Source: Candidatus Saccharicenans sp.
GTDB taxonomy: Bacteria > Acidobacteriota > Aminicenantia > Aminicenantales > Saccharicenantaceae
Direction of reading: 5' to 3'
NCBI GenBank assembly: GCA_024653405.1
Contig: JANLGB010000043.1
Span: 8,033-13,450, forward strand
DNA: 5,418 nt
Shown here piece after piece: positions 1-5,417 of this stretch; the first letter of the stretch is position 1; the number at the start of each line of letters is the position of its first letter. The translations under genes and the position numbers were made by a program. Under the pieces are notes generated by a model that worked only from the letters and a program-made list of their open reading frames with translations, had not been told where the DNA came from and searched no databases.

Positions 1-265
1 TGTAAGCCAGAAGGACTTCAGACCCATCCATATCAATCCCGGCCAATATACGGCTGATTTCGGTTTCCGGGTCACCCACCAGCACCCGGCTGTCAGCAAA
101 CGGATTGAATAGCCGGTCCAGGTCGAAAGTTTCTTTTTCCCCCGCTTCCAGCTTGTCATATTTTTCTTTTTCTTCCTGGAGCAACCGTTCTATTTCTTCC
201 CTGGGCCTGAGGTCATTTTTAATTCCGATCTCGATCGCCAGGCGGTAGAAATCTTTTAGTTTCAT
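1..265 (-). CDS. Nif3/DUF34-like dinuclear metal-centre protein, N-terminal part (C-terminus outside window)
   Basis: Reading the minus strand from the ATG at 265 gives 88 codons with no stop before the window edge, starting MKLKDFYRLAIEIGIKNDLR. A charged helical N-terminus (about residues 1-48) leads into a segment with NPFADSRVLVGDPETEI (54-70) and then AGIDMDGSEVLLAY (75-88). From memory, this matches the long-N-terminus version of the Nif3/DUF34 family, in which a G-D-P-x-T-E stretch precedes a GID strand that supplies the first metal-site region. The His residues of the metal site would lie beyond the edge and cannot be checked. Family members are usually cytosolic oligomers with a dinuclear metal site and no settled enzymatic role; the 'GTP cyclohydrolase I type 2' label some carry is doubtful. 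The start is supported by a GGAGG a few bases upstream. It is the second gene of a two-gene unit, 14 nt behind the 340-residue protein, so translational coupling is likely. Confidence 0.72.
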   Translation of the reverse strand, partial: MKLKDFYRLAIEIGIKNDLRPREEIERLLQEEKEKYDKLEAGEKETFDLDRLFNPFADSRVLVGDPETEISRILAGIDMDGSEVLLAY

Positions 266-269
266 CGTT

Positions 270-274
270 CCTCC
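270..274 (-). promoter_or_regulatory. Strong Shine-Dalgarno of the Nif3-like gene
   Basis: On the minus strand GGGGGAGGAACG directly precedes the ATG at 265. The GGAGG core is at 270-274, four bases before the start codon. The site lies wholly inside the 14-nt gap after the TAG stop (280-282) of the upstream gene. This fixes the Nif3-like start and argues that the two genes share one mRNA. It is the only convincing Shine-Dalgarno sequence in front of a gene in this window. Confidence 0.8.
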
Positions 275-279
275 CCCAT

Positions 280-1302
280 CTAAAGATTAATCGTGCTCCC
301 GGCCCGGTCAAGGTATTTCCAGGCTCTGGAAGCCAAGTGTAAACCTTTAAGGCCCAGTTTTTCAACTTTAACCAGAAAATGAGCCGGCGAGCCGGGTTGG
401 GCCTGGCTCAGGTGGTAAAGGCCTAACTGTAACCGGCCCAGCTCGGTGGCCAGGAAGCAGATTTCAGCCTCCAGGTTCGCAGGCCATCCCTGAGGCGGTC
501 TGCGACTGGCCAAGCTCTGCCAGGCGGACCTTAGCCAGCCGGAAAAACAGGCTAAAAGAAGAAGATAATAGCCGGCCAGCAGAGACTGAAATTGGCCGAG
601 TTGGAGCTGCAGAACAGGCTGCTTTGTCCAGTTGGAGCCAGAATCCAGACGCAGTTCACACCTGGCCGGTCTTAATGGAAAATATCGCTTGGCTGGGCGG
701 CAGTCGTAAATCCTGATACTTGGAGACTCAACAAGATAATACGACACTACCGGGTTGGAAAAATCTCTTGACTCACCGGAGGCCGGGAGCAACATTTTTC
801 TTAAAGGCAGCCCGGTGAAAACGGGCACGGCGGACTCCCAGTTTTCTCCCGGACCGGCCAAAACACCAGCCACTCCCTCCAACATTAACCGGAGAGTTCT
901 TCTGGTCGGCAACGGCAGAAAGAGATGATTGACCTCGTCCAGGACATAATTTCTTCCGTTTTTTCTTCTGGACGGTTCTTCGGATTTCTTGTCTATCAGC
1001 CCGGAAAGTCTCAGGACGGGAAGAATCAACCCCTGTTGAACGGCCAGTTCCAATCCGGACTCCGGAAAGTGAGCGGCCAGCTCTTCCGTTAACCAGACCA
1101 GGCGCTCAGCTTCCTTCTGTCCCGCCCGGAAAAAATCGCCTTGGCCTAAGGCAGATTTTAGCAGCCGGGACAGCTCCTGGTTCAGGTTTTTCTCCAGAGA
1201 AACAGTTATCCTGTCGGCCGGAGAGTCCTTAATTCCTGAAGTCAGCCGACGTATTTCTTGCCTAAGCTGGCAGAGGCTTTCCGCTAAGAAACAGTCTATC
1301 AT
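280..1302 (-). CDS. Uncharacterised 340-residue protein, upstream partner of the Nif3-like gene
   Basis: This is an open frame of 340 codons, ATG at 1302 to TAG at 280-282. I do not recognise the family. Residues 1-100 look mostly helical and charged. Residues 105-118 form a basic linker (KKSEEPSRRKNGR). Residues 119-222 look mixed or beta-rich, with NYVLDEVNHLFLPLPTRR at 119-135 and alternating strands near 185-220. A strongly hydrophobic stretch, LLAGYYLLLLACFSGW at 241-256, is either a single membrane segment or a buried helix. The C-terminal 60 residues are again helical. There is no signal peptide, Walker motif or obvious catalytic signature. That it is a real gene is supported by its length, the lack of a competing frame, a promoter-like sequence just upstream and tight coupling to the Nif3-like gene. 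An in-frame stop (TAA) lies about 12 codons upstream and no other ATG, GTG or TTG lies between, so the start can only be this ATG or one further inside. No Shine-Dalgarno is visible. Confidence 0.7.
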   Translation of the reverse strand: MIDCFLAESLCQLRQEIRRLTSGIKDSPADRITVSLEKNLNQELSRLLKSALGQGDFFRAGQKEAERLVWLTEELAAHFPESGLELAVQQGLILPVLRLSGLIDKKSEEPSRRKNGRNYVLDEVNHLFLPLPTRRTLRLMLEGVAGVLAGPGENWESAVPVFTGLPLRKMLLPASGESRDFSNPVVSYYLVESPSIRIYDCRPAKRYFPLRPARCELRLDSGSNWTKQPVLQLQLGQFQSLLAGYYLLLLACFSGWLRSAWQSLASRRPPQGWPANLEAEICFLATELGRLQLGLYHLSQAQPGSPAHFLVKVEKLGLKGLHLASRAWKYLDRAGSTINL

Positions 1303-1312
1303 CTTCAGGCCA

Positions 1313-1341
1313 AATATAACTGTTTGTAGCGGTTAAAGCAA
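1313..1341 (-). promoter_or_regulatory. Candidate sigma70-type promoter for the 340-aa protein / Nif3 unit
   Basis: On the minus strand TTGCTT (1341-1336) and TATATT (1318-1313) are separated by 17 nt. The -35 keeps the important TTG and the -10 matches TATAAT at 4 of 6 positions. The predicted start of transcription, about seven bases past the -10, falls near 1306, only about 4 nt before the ATG at 1302. It lies back to back with the YHS-gene promoter. The call rests on motif and spacing only. Confidence 0.4.
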
Positions 1342-1367
1342 GCCGACGGCCTGCTCCTTCCGGGTAT

Positions 1368-1396
1368 TTGACACCCACCTGGTAATTGAGTAAATT
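1368..1396 (+). promoter_or_regulatory. Promoter of the YHS/TRASH gene with consensus -35
   Basis: A perfect TTGACA (1368-1373), a 17-nt spacer and TAAATT (1391-1396, 4 of 6 matches to TATAAT with the key TA and final T) form a good sigma70-type promoter. The expected transcription start is near 1403, one base before the GTG at 1404. The message would therefore have essentially no 5' leader, which agrees with the absence of a Shine-Dalgarno sequence. The spacing and the intact -35 make this the best supported promoter in the window. Confidence 0.6.
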
Positions 1397-1403
1397 TTAA
1401 TCC

Positions 1404-1670
1404 GTGTTAATAAGGTTAATCTTCCTGGCCCTGCTGCTCTATCTCATTTACCTTGTAGTTCGCTTTTTCCAGTCTCTGGGCCAACCACCCCGAACCGGCC
1501 GCCGCCAGCCCGATTCCTTACCCAGAAAAACCATGGTTAAGGATGAAGTCTGCAATACTTATATTTCAGAGGAGGAAGCTCTAAAAGAAAACCATAACGG
1601 CCAGGTCTATTACTTCTGTTCCGAAGACTGCCGAAAAAAGTTTCTGGCCTCGAAAGACAGGACCGGCTGA
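1404..1670 (+). CDS. Small membrane-anchored YHS/TRASH-domain metal-binding protein
   Basis: This protein has 88 residues, GTG start, TGA stop. Residues 1-22 (MLIRLIFLALLLYLIYLVVR onwards) form one hydrophobic membrane segment. A basic, proline-rich linker follows (about 27-43, including RTGRRQ), which by the positive-inside rule puts the C-terminal domain in the cytoplasm. Residues 44-81 are a TRASH/YHS-type domain: Cys50 in VCNTY, then Cys72 and Cys76 in YFCSEDC. The spacing C-x21-C-x3-C fits the TRASH pattern C-x(19-22)-C-x3-C. Such domains bind metals such as copper or zinc in heavy-metal sensors, metallochaperones and transport ATPases; small TM-plus-domain proteins of this shape (PP0621-like) are common but uncharacterised. 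The membrane segment begins at the first codon, so no later start is plausible. It has its own promoter and stands alone; no metal transporter is visible nearby. The metal and partner are unknown. Confidence 0.85.
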   Translation: MLIRLIFLALLLYLIYLVVRFFQSLGQPPRTGRRQPDSLPRKTMVKDEVCNTYISEEEALKENHNGQVYYFCSEDCRKKFLASKDRTG

Positions 1671-1688
1671 GAACCTCTCAGAAGCCGG
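1663..1688. terminator. Hairpin spanning both stop codons of the convergent YHS and acyP genes
   Basis: CCGGC (1663-1667) pairs with GCCGG (1684-1688), and TGAGA (1668-1672) pairs with TCTCA (1676-1680). The loop is ACC and there is a 3-nt bulge (GAA, 1681-1683) on the right arm, giving ten base pairs within 26 nt. The TGA of the YHS gene (1668-1670) and the TGA of acyP (read from 1680-1678) occupy opposite arms. Neither strand has a good U-run after the stem: AAAACTTTATGG on plus, TCCTGTCTTTCG on minus. It may be a bidirectional RNA 3'-end structure or a factor-assisted terminator rather than a classical intrinsic one. Confidence 0.4.
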
Positions 1689-1962
1689 AAAACTTTATGG
1701 AAAAATCATAAAATTCATCCCTGAAATCTTCCCAGTTGACTTCCACCTCTTCCACTCGGGCCAGCCGTGGGCCCCTTTTGAGCTGAGCCAGGAACTGTTC
1801 CAGCCTATCTTTCTCGCCTTCGGCCACCACCTCCACCCGCCCGTCATACAAATTTCGTACCCAGCCGGTCACTTCCAGAGTGCTGGCTATCTCCTGGGCA
1901 AAGTAACGGAAGGCCACACCCTGCACCCGGCCAGAAATGAAAGCATGGAACCTGGCTTTCAC
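1678..1962 (-). CDS. acyP: Acylphosphatase
   Basis: This is a 94-residue protein of the normal acylphosphatase length. The family hydrolyses carboxyl-phosphate bonds, such as acetyl-phosphate or 1,3-bisphosphoglycerate, in the cytosol. The signature [12 protein letters not shown] starts at residue 11 and includes Arg19, equivalent to the catalytic phosphate-binding Arg. [17 protein letters not shown] (33-49) carries Asn37, the water-orienting catalytic Asn. The rest follows the ferredoxin-like beta-alpha-beta pattern: a helix at [16 protein letters not shown] (50-65), a strand at [10 protein letters not shown] (68-77) and a C-terminal strand ending FSIKFSGF. The start is GTG at 1962; there is no in-frame ATG before the signature, and ten residues before GRVQG is typical. 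No Shine-Dalgarno is present; a -10-like TAAAAT lies seven bases before the GTG. It runs divergently from thiD and ends 7 nt from the YHS gene. There is no [NiFe]-hydrogenase hypF context, so it is the free-standing enzyme. Confidence 0.96.
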   Translation of the reverse strand: MKARFHAFISGRVQGVAFRYFAQEIASTLEVTGWVRNLYDGRVEVVAEGEKDRLEQFLAQLKRGPRLARVEEVEVNWEDFRDEFYDFSIKFSGF

Positions 1963-1969
1963 GAACAGA

Positions 1970-1997
1970 ATTTTACCATAAAGAGAGCATGAGTTAA
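1970..1997 (-). promoter_or_regulatory. Candidate promoter of acyP
   Basis: On the minus strand TTAACT (1997-1992) and TAAAAT (1975-1970) are separated by 16 nt, matching TTGACA at 4 of 6 and TATAAT at 5 of 6 positions. The predicted transcription start is near 1963, next to the GTG at 1962, so the mRNA would be leaderless or carry a single leader base. The region is AT-rich, which raises the chance of a fortuitous match. Confidence 0.45.
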
Positions 1998-2034
1998 AAA
2001 AGGAAACCGGCTAAAAATATTCCAAATTTTAGGT

Positions 2035-2040
2035 TAGAAT
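2035..2040 (+). promoter_or_regulatory. Candidate -10 element of thiD
   Basis: TAGAAT matches TATAAT at 5 of 6 positions and ends 6 nt before the GTG at 2047. The expected transcription start therefore coincides with the start codon. No good -35 is present at the right distance; 2012-2017 reads TAAAAA within an AT-rich tract (about 1994-2034). The gap upstream of thiD is only 84 bp and shared with acyP, which leaves no room for a TPP riboswitch. Confidence 0.4.
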
Positions 2041-2046
2041 TAGCTT

Positions 2047-2817
2047 GTGAGAAAAACACTGCTGACCGTAGCTGGCTTTGACCCCTCCTCTGGCGCCGGA
2101 GCCACCCTGGATTTAAGGGTTTTCCGCCATTTTGGCTTTCATGGCCTGGCCATCCTCACTGCTATTACCATCCAGAATTCCAGCCGGGTTTATGGCTACC
2201 GAACTTTATCCCCAAAACTGGCCCTCGAGCAATACCGCCGACTTAAGTCAGATTTCAACTTGTCCGGGATTAAAATCGGCATGCTGGGCAGCCGGAAGAT
2301 CATCCCGGTCATTGCTGAAATTGCCGGAGAAAACCGCTCTCTGCCGCTGGTGGTGGACCCGGTCTTCCGTTCCTCCTCTGGCCGCTGGCTGCTGGAAAAA
2401 TCGAGCCTCCGGTCTTATCTTAATGCCATAAGCGGTAAAATCACCCTGATCACGCCCAACCTTAATGAAGCTTCACTAATTCTGGGAGAAAGAATCGACC
2501 GGCCGGAAAAAATGGAGGAAGCGGCCCGCAGCCTCAGCCAACTGACCTCTTCCGCCTGTCTGGTAAAAGGTGGGCACCTGCCGGGAACAGCGGTAGCTGT
2601 TGATGTTCTTTTTGACGGTAGCCGTTTTTACCACTTCCAGAAGAAAAAACTCCCGTTGGAGGTTCATGGCAGTGGCTGTTTTCTGTCATCGGCCATCCTC
2701 TGCTTCTTGGCGGCCGGCTATTCCCTGCCGGAAGCCTGCCGCCGGGCCTCAGCCGCCGTTTACCACCGCCTTCGTTCTCCCCTTAAAATAAGTCGCCGTC
2801 CCCTGTTCGACATTTAG
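2047..2817 (+). CDS. thiD: Hydroxymethylpyrimidine / phosphomethylpyrimidine kinase
   Basis: This is a 256-residue ribokinase-fold enzyme that phosphorylates 4-amino-5-hydroxymethyl-2-methylpyrimidine (HMP) to HMP-P and then HMP-PP for thiamine synthesis in the cytosol. The motifs appear in family order. AGFDPSSGAG (9-18) is a variant of the usual AGSDxxGGAG. LTAITIQNS (37-45) includes Gln43 at the expected HMP-contact position. VVDPVFRSSSG (102-112) is followed by LITPNLNEA (134-142) and VKGGH (173-177). The anion-hole and catalytic motif HGSGC (207-211) carries Cys211; Thr of the common HGTGC is Ser here. Length is normal for a stand-alone ThiD, with no ThiE or ThiN fusion. The GTG start at 2047 is fixed by the short distance to the first motif. 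No Shine-Dalgarno is visible. No other thi gene is nearby. Pyridoxal kinase belongs to the same superfamily, but the motif set favours ThiD. Confidence 0.93.
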   Translation: MRKTLLTVAGFDPSSGAGATLDLRVFRHFGFHGLAILTAITIQNSSRVYGYRTLSPKLALEQYRRLKSDFNLSGIKIGMLGSRKIIPVIAEIAGENRSLPLVVDPVFRSSSGRWLLEKSSLRSYLNAISGKITLITPNLNEASLILGERIDRPEKMEEAARSLSQLTSSACLVKGGHLPGTAVAVDVLFDGSRFYHFQKKKLPLEVHGSGCFLSSAILCFLAAGYSLPEACRRASAAVYHRLRSPLKISRRPLFDI

Positions 2818-2916
2818 GAGCTGGTGCCAGATTGGGCTTTATTTGGCCCTGTCATCGCGGACCTTAAAATTATTTTTGCAAGGAAAACCCTTTTTATTAA
2901 AACCGAGCCATTTATC

Positions 2917-2932
2917 TTATAAAGTTATAAAG
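2917..2932. repeat. Perfect tandem duplication of an AT-rich 8-mer
   Basis: TTATAAAG occurs twice in direct succession (2917-2924 and 2925-2932) in the AT-rich part of the thiD/acylase intergenic region. The unit is not found in tandem elsewhere in the window as far as I can see. It could be a slippage product or a binding site; it is short enough to be chance in AT-rich DNA. Confidence 0.6.
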
Positions 2933-3020
2933 TCCGCTACCCAGCTGGGCCTCAGTTCGTTTCCGGCGTTATCCCGAACAAAAAATAATAAACGGACGAC
3001 CAGCTCAGACGAATAGAGCC

Positions 3021-3077
3021 AAAGCTTGCTCTCTTCAATAACTGGTTTCCAGCTGGGAACGAGCTTTATTTTTTTTC
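3021..3077 (+). terminator. Candidate intrinsic terminator on the thiD strand
   Basis: AAAGCTTG (3021-3028) can pair with CGAGCTTT (3060-3067) as eight pairs including one G-U. Within the loop, GTTTCCAG and CTGGGAAC (3045-3060) form a 16-nt near-perfect palindrome with one G-U. The two helices compete for one base at 3060. The stem is followed by A and eight T (3069-3076). That order, GC-containing hairpin then U-run, fits an intrinsic terminator reading plus strand, about 200 nt after the thiD stop. The long inner loop and the distance from thiD lower confidence. For the minus-strand acylase gene the run reads as A and would not serve as the U-tract. Confidence 0.4.
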
Positions 3078-3095
3078 AGCCACCAAGACCCCGAG

Positions 3096-5417
3096 CTATT
3101 TCTGCGGCACCAGTTTTTCTGTTCTCTCCAGGACCCGACCGACGGCCGCTTCTGAAAAAGCCCAGGGATGGTAAAGGCTGTTTAGGTAGAGTGAAATCTG
3201 GTCCTTATAGTGAGGGCTCAGGAAGTGACCGCTCTGTCCTGAAGTTATCACCGACAGGGACTTATCCAGGTCAGACAGGTCGACTATCAGACGGCAGGAA
3301 GCCCCGCCAGTGGTCTCCCAGCCGTCGTCGCTAAAACTGGCCCGGACCGTTGTCAAATCACCTATCATCGGGAATTTTCCGCAATTGAAAAACCCCAGGA
3401 ACCATTTCTTGCCGAGCACGTGGCTGTAACCCAGGCGGTGAAGCCTGGCCCAGTCCCACTTTTCCTGATTTCTCCCGAACTTGTGGCGCAGGTAATCTCG
3501 GGCTTCGAGCAGAGCTTTCTCGATGATTTCTTCCCGCGTTTCCACCTTCTCAGTTTCCTTAAGATCAAACCAGATGGAATCGGGCTGGTCCAAGATTCTT
3601 TCCAGTCCGGCTTCCTTGGCCCGGAAATACTCAGCAATTTGAGGGTAATATGAACGAAAATCATCGCTGAAAGTCAATTCCTGTAGCCTGTCCCAGAAAA
3701 CCTCAAAGAGGGCCGGGGCCAGACCTTCCCGAACCTGGCCCGACCATTGAATCAGGAGTTTCCGGGCTTCTTCGGCTGCCGGGTGGCTCAGCCTGATCTG
3801 GTTGAGGACTTTCTTGACCCGTTCGGCCCGGCGAGAATAAACATCATTTTGAATGGCAATCAGGCTCTCCACTGAATGCCTGGGACGGGCGGCGATAAGT
3901 TCTGCAATCCTTTCTTTTCTATCAGAAGACAGCCAGTCATAGCCCAGGTAGTGCTGGTAGTCATCCGGAGAAATTCTGTTGTTAGCAGTCACGATGAAGC
4001 CGGAAGCCGGGTTGAACTGATTGGGTTTATCTTCCTCGGCCAGGTAGCCACTCCACTGGCTATCCTCCCTCCAGCCGGGATAGGGATAGACGGCGGTCTC
4101 TTTTTTCCTGACCGGAATTTTGCCCGAAAGGTAGTAGCCGATATTGCCGACCACATCGGCATAGACAAAATTTTGGGAGGGATTTTCAAAAAGCCTGGCC
4201 CCCCGGCAGAATTCCTCCCAGTTCCGGGCCTTGTTAATCAAGTACAGCCCGGCCACGGTGCTATCCCCCTCGTACAGTGTCCAGCGCAGGGTAATGGGCA
4301 TCTCGCAACTCAGAAGAAAGGGGTTGATCATCGGGCCTTCTTCGACCCAGCGCACCGACATCAACTGGGGATCCTTCCGGCCCCTGATCTTGACCTCTTC
4401 CCGGCGAAAGGAGAAGGGTTTCCATTGTCCATTCCGAAAATATGATTCTTTTTCCCAGTCGACCTGTTCCACGTAGATATCCTGGACGTCCACGTAAGAA
4501 TTGGTCACGCCCCAGGCCAGGTACTGGTTATGCCCGATTATCACCATCGGGACTCCGGGCACCGTCACTCCGCTCACCTTGTAATCGGGACATTCCAGTC
4601 CGATTTCCATCCAGATGGGTGGCACGGAAATATTCAGGTGGGGGTCATTGGCCAGGAACGGTAGCCCTGTTTCAGTCAGCTGACCGGAAATTACCCAGTT
4701 GTTGGAGCCCATCACCACCGACTGGCCCATCCAGCCCAGGTTGAGGTAATCCAGCCTGACTTCTGGGTCGGGCGGGAAGTCAATGCCCGGTTCCAGGACT
4801 TCCAGCCCCCGCCGCCCGGTCAATTTCATGATGTTCATGCGCGGTATTTCCGAGGTCAGGTCGGCCGCCAGGCTCATGGCCAGCACGTGTTTCACTCCCA
4901 GGGTATCCTCAATCCGCCAGGGTTCGGGCCTGTACCTGAGGACGATGAACTCTGGCGGCCAGTTCCACTTGAGGCTTTCCATGTAAGTATTCACTCCCCG
5001 AGCATAAGCAGCCAGTAGCTCCTTCATTTCTCCGGACAATTTCTGGTAGTCTCTCTCAATGCCAACCTGGAGGCCCAGGATGCGGCTGCGAACATCAAAC
5101 TTCACCCCCGGCTGACCCAGAATCTCAGCCAGGCGACCATGAGCTATCCGCCTGATCAGCTCCATCTGCCACAATCTCTCTCTGGCCTGGATATAGCCGG
5201 AAGCCAAGAAAAGGTCGAGCTCATTATTAGCTTTGAGGTGAGGAATACCCCACTTGTCCCAGTTAATCACAACTTCGGAGCGCAGGCCGGGAATCTGGCT
5301 GGTATCTTTTTTCGGGGGCAATGACGAACGAAAAGTGATGTAGAAAAATAGAAACGCCCCCAGCACCAGAAAAAAAATTGCGACCAGAATGAACCTTAGA
5401 AAGCGATATTTTTTCAT
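3096..5417 (-). CDS. Penicillin acylase family (S45) Ntn hydrolase, membrane-anchored precursor
   Basis: This is a 773-residue precursor of an N-terminal-nucleophile amidase. Residues 1-8 are basic and 9-29 hydrophobic, giving export with a membrane anchor or uncleaved signal; no lipobox is seen. The alpha-chain core starts near 47 (VVINWDKWGIPHLKANNELD, then GYIQARERLWQMELIRR at 74-90). MGSNNW at 236-241 marks autocleavage before Ser238, the nucleophile (beta Ser1). In beta numbering (residue minus 237), NDPHL puts His260 at position 23, and Asn479 in VTANNR is position 242, close to the oxyanion Asn (241 in E. coli penicillin G acylase). Asp310 and Asp313 fall exactly at the calcium ligands 73 and 76; Glu190 may be the alpha-chain ligand. 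The C-terminal family motif SGQSGHFLSPHYKDQ is at 726-740. Length is typical, with no frameshift. The substrate (an N-acyl amide) is unknown. The ATG is one base from the window edge, so upstream signals and an earlier start cannot be assessed. Confidence 0.95.
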   Translation of the reverse strand: MKKYRFLRFILVAIFFLVLGAFLFFYITFRSSLPPKKDTSQIPGLRSEVVINWDKWGIPHLKANNELDLFLASGYIQARERLWQMELIRRIAHGRLAEILGQPGVKFDVRSRILGLQVGIERDYQKLSGEMKELLAAYARGVNTYMESLKWNWPPEFIVLRYRPEPWRIEDTLGVKHVLAMSLAADLTSEIPRMNIMKLTGRRGLEVLEPGIDFPPDPEVRLDYLNLGWMGQSVVMGSNNWVISGQLTETGLPFLANDPHLNISVPPIWMEIGLECPDYKVSGVTVPGVPMVIIGHNQYLAWGVTNSYVDVQDIYVEQVDWEKESYFRNGQWKPFSFRREEVKIRGRKDPQLMSVRWVEEGPMINPFLLSCEMPITLRWTLYEGDSTVAGLYLINKARNWEEFCRGARLFENPSQNFVYADVVGNIGYYLSGKIPVRKKETAVYPYPGWREDSQWSGYLAEEDKPNQFNPASGFIVTANNRISPDDYQHYLGYDWLSSDRKERIAELIAARPRHSVESLIAIQNDVYSRRAERVKKVLNQIRLSHPAAEEARKLLIQWSGQVREGLAPALFEVFWDRLQELTFSDDFRSYYPQIAEYFRAKEAGLERILDQPDSIWFDLKETEKVETREEIIEKALLEARDYLRHKFGRNQEKWDWARLHRLGYSHVLGKKWFLGFFNCGKFPMIGDLTTVRASFSDDGWETTGGASCRLIVDLSDLDKSLSVITSGQSGHFLSPHYKDQISLYLNSLYHPWAFSEAAVGRVLERTEKLVPQK

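Larger units (their letters stand above)
2818..3095. other. 278-nt intergenic region between convergent thiD and the acylase gene
   Basis: No credible coding frame or tRNA is visible; the ATG frames I checked are very short (one on the minus strand is 13 codons). It contains a weak stem GGGC/GCCC (2835-2850 area) with an AU-rich loop soon after the thiD stop, an AT-rich tract around 2866-2932 and a perfect tandem 8-mer at 2917-2932. It also holds a 10-bp palindrome CCCAGCTGGG (2940-2949), an inverted pair GTTCG/CGAAC (2955-2959 and 2975-2979) and a terminator-like structure ending in eight T at 3069-3076. It is long for a convergent gap in this window; the other one is 7 nt. It may hold a 3'-end processing region, a small RNA or gene remnants, none of which I can demonstrate. 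Confidence 0.6.

Noticed and set aside
1667..1672. CTGAGA, the core motif of the TPP riboswitch (THI box), in a window that also has thiD
   Set aside because: It lies at the YHS stop codon, about 375 nt before thiD with acyP in between. The partner motifs of a THI box are missing, and thiD itself appears to be leaderless.
2132..2431. A 99-codon plus-strand frame overlapping thiD
   Set aside because: It is in the +1 frame inside thiD, where every ThiD motif is intact in the other frame. Its product has no recognisable features.
2878..2900. AAGG/CCTT stem followed by a short T-run as a nearer thiD terminator
   Set aside because: The stem has only four pairs and the T-run is short and mixed with A. 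It is not distinguishable from chance in this AT-rich stretch.
2955..2979. Inverted repeat GTTCG/CGAAC resembling a tRNA T-arm or a terminator
   Set aside because: The rest of a tRNA cloverleaf is absent. The A-rich run follows on the plus strand, so neither strand gives hairpin then U-tract.
3026..3334. A plus-strand frame of about 102 codons starting in the intergenic gap
   Set aside because: Most of it is antisense to the acylase C-terminus, including the conserved SGQSG region. There is no ribosome binding site, and the start lies inside the terminator-like structure.
3876..4445. A 189-codon open frame on the plus strand inside the acylase gene
   Set aside because: It is fully antisense to well-conserved acylase coding sequence (beta chain), shows no domain and is low-complexity in G, P and hydrophobic residues, as expected for a shadow frame.
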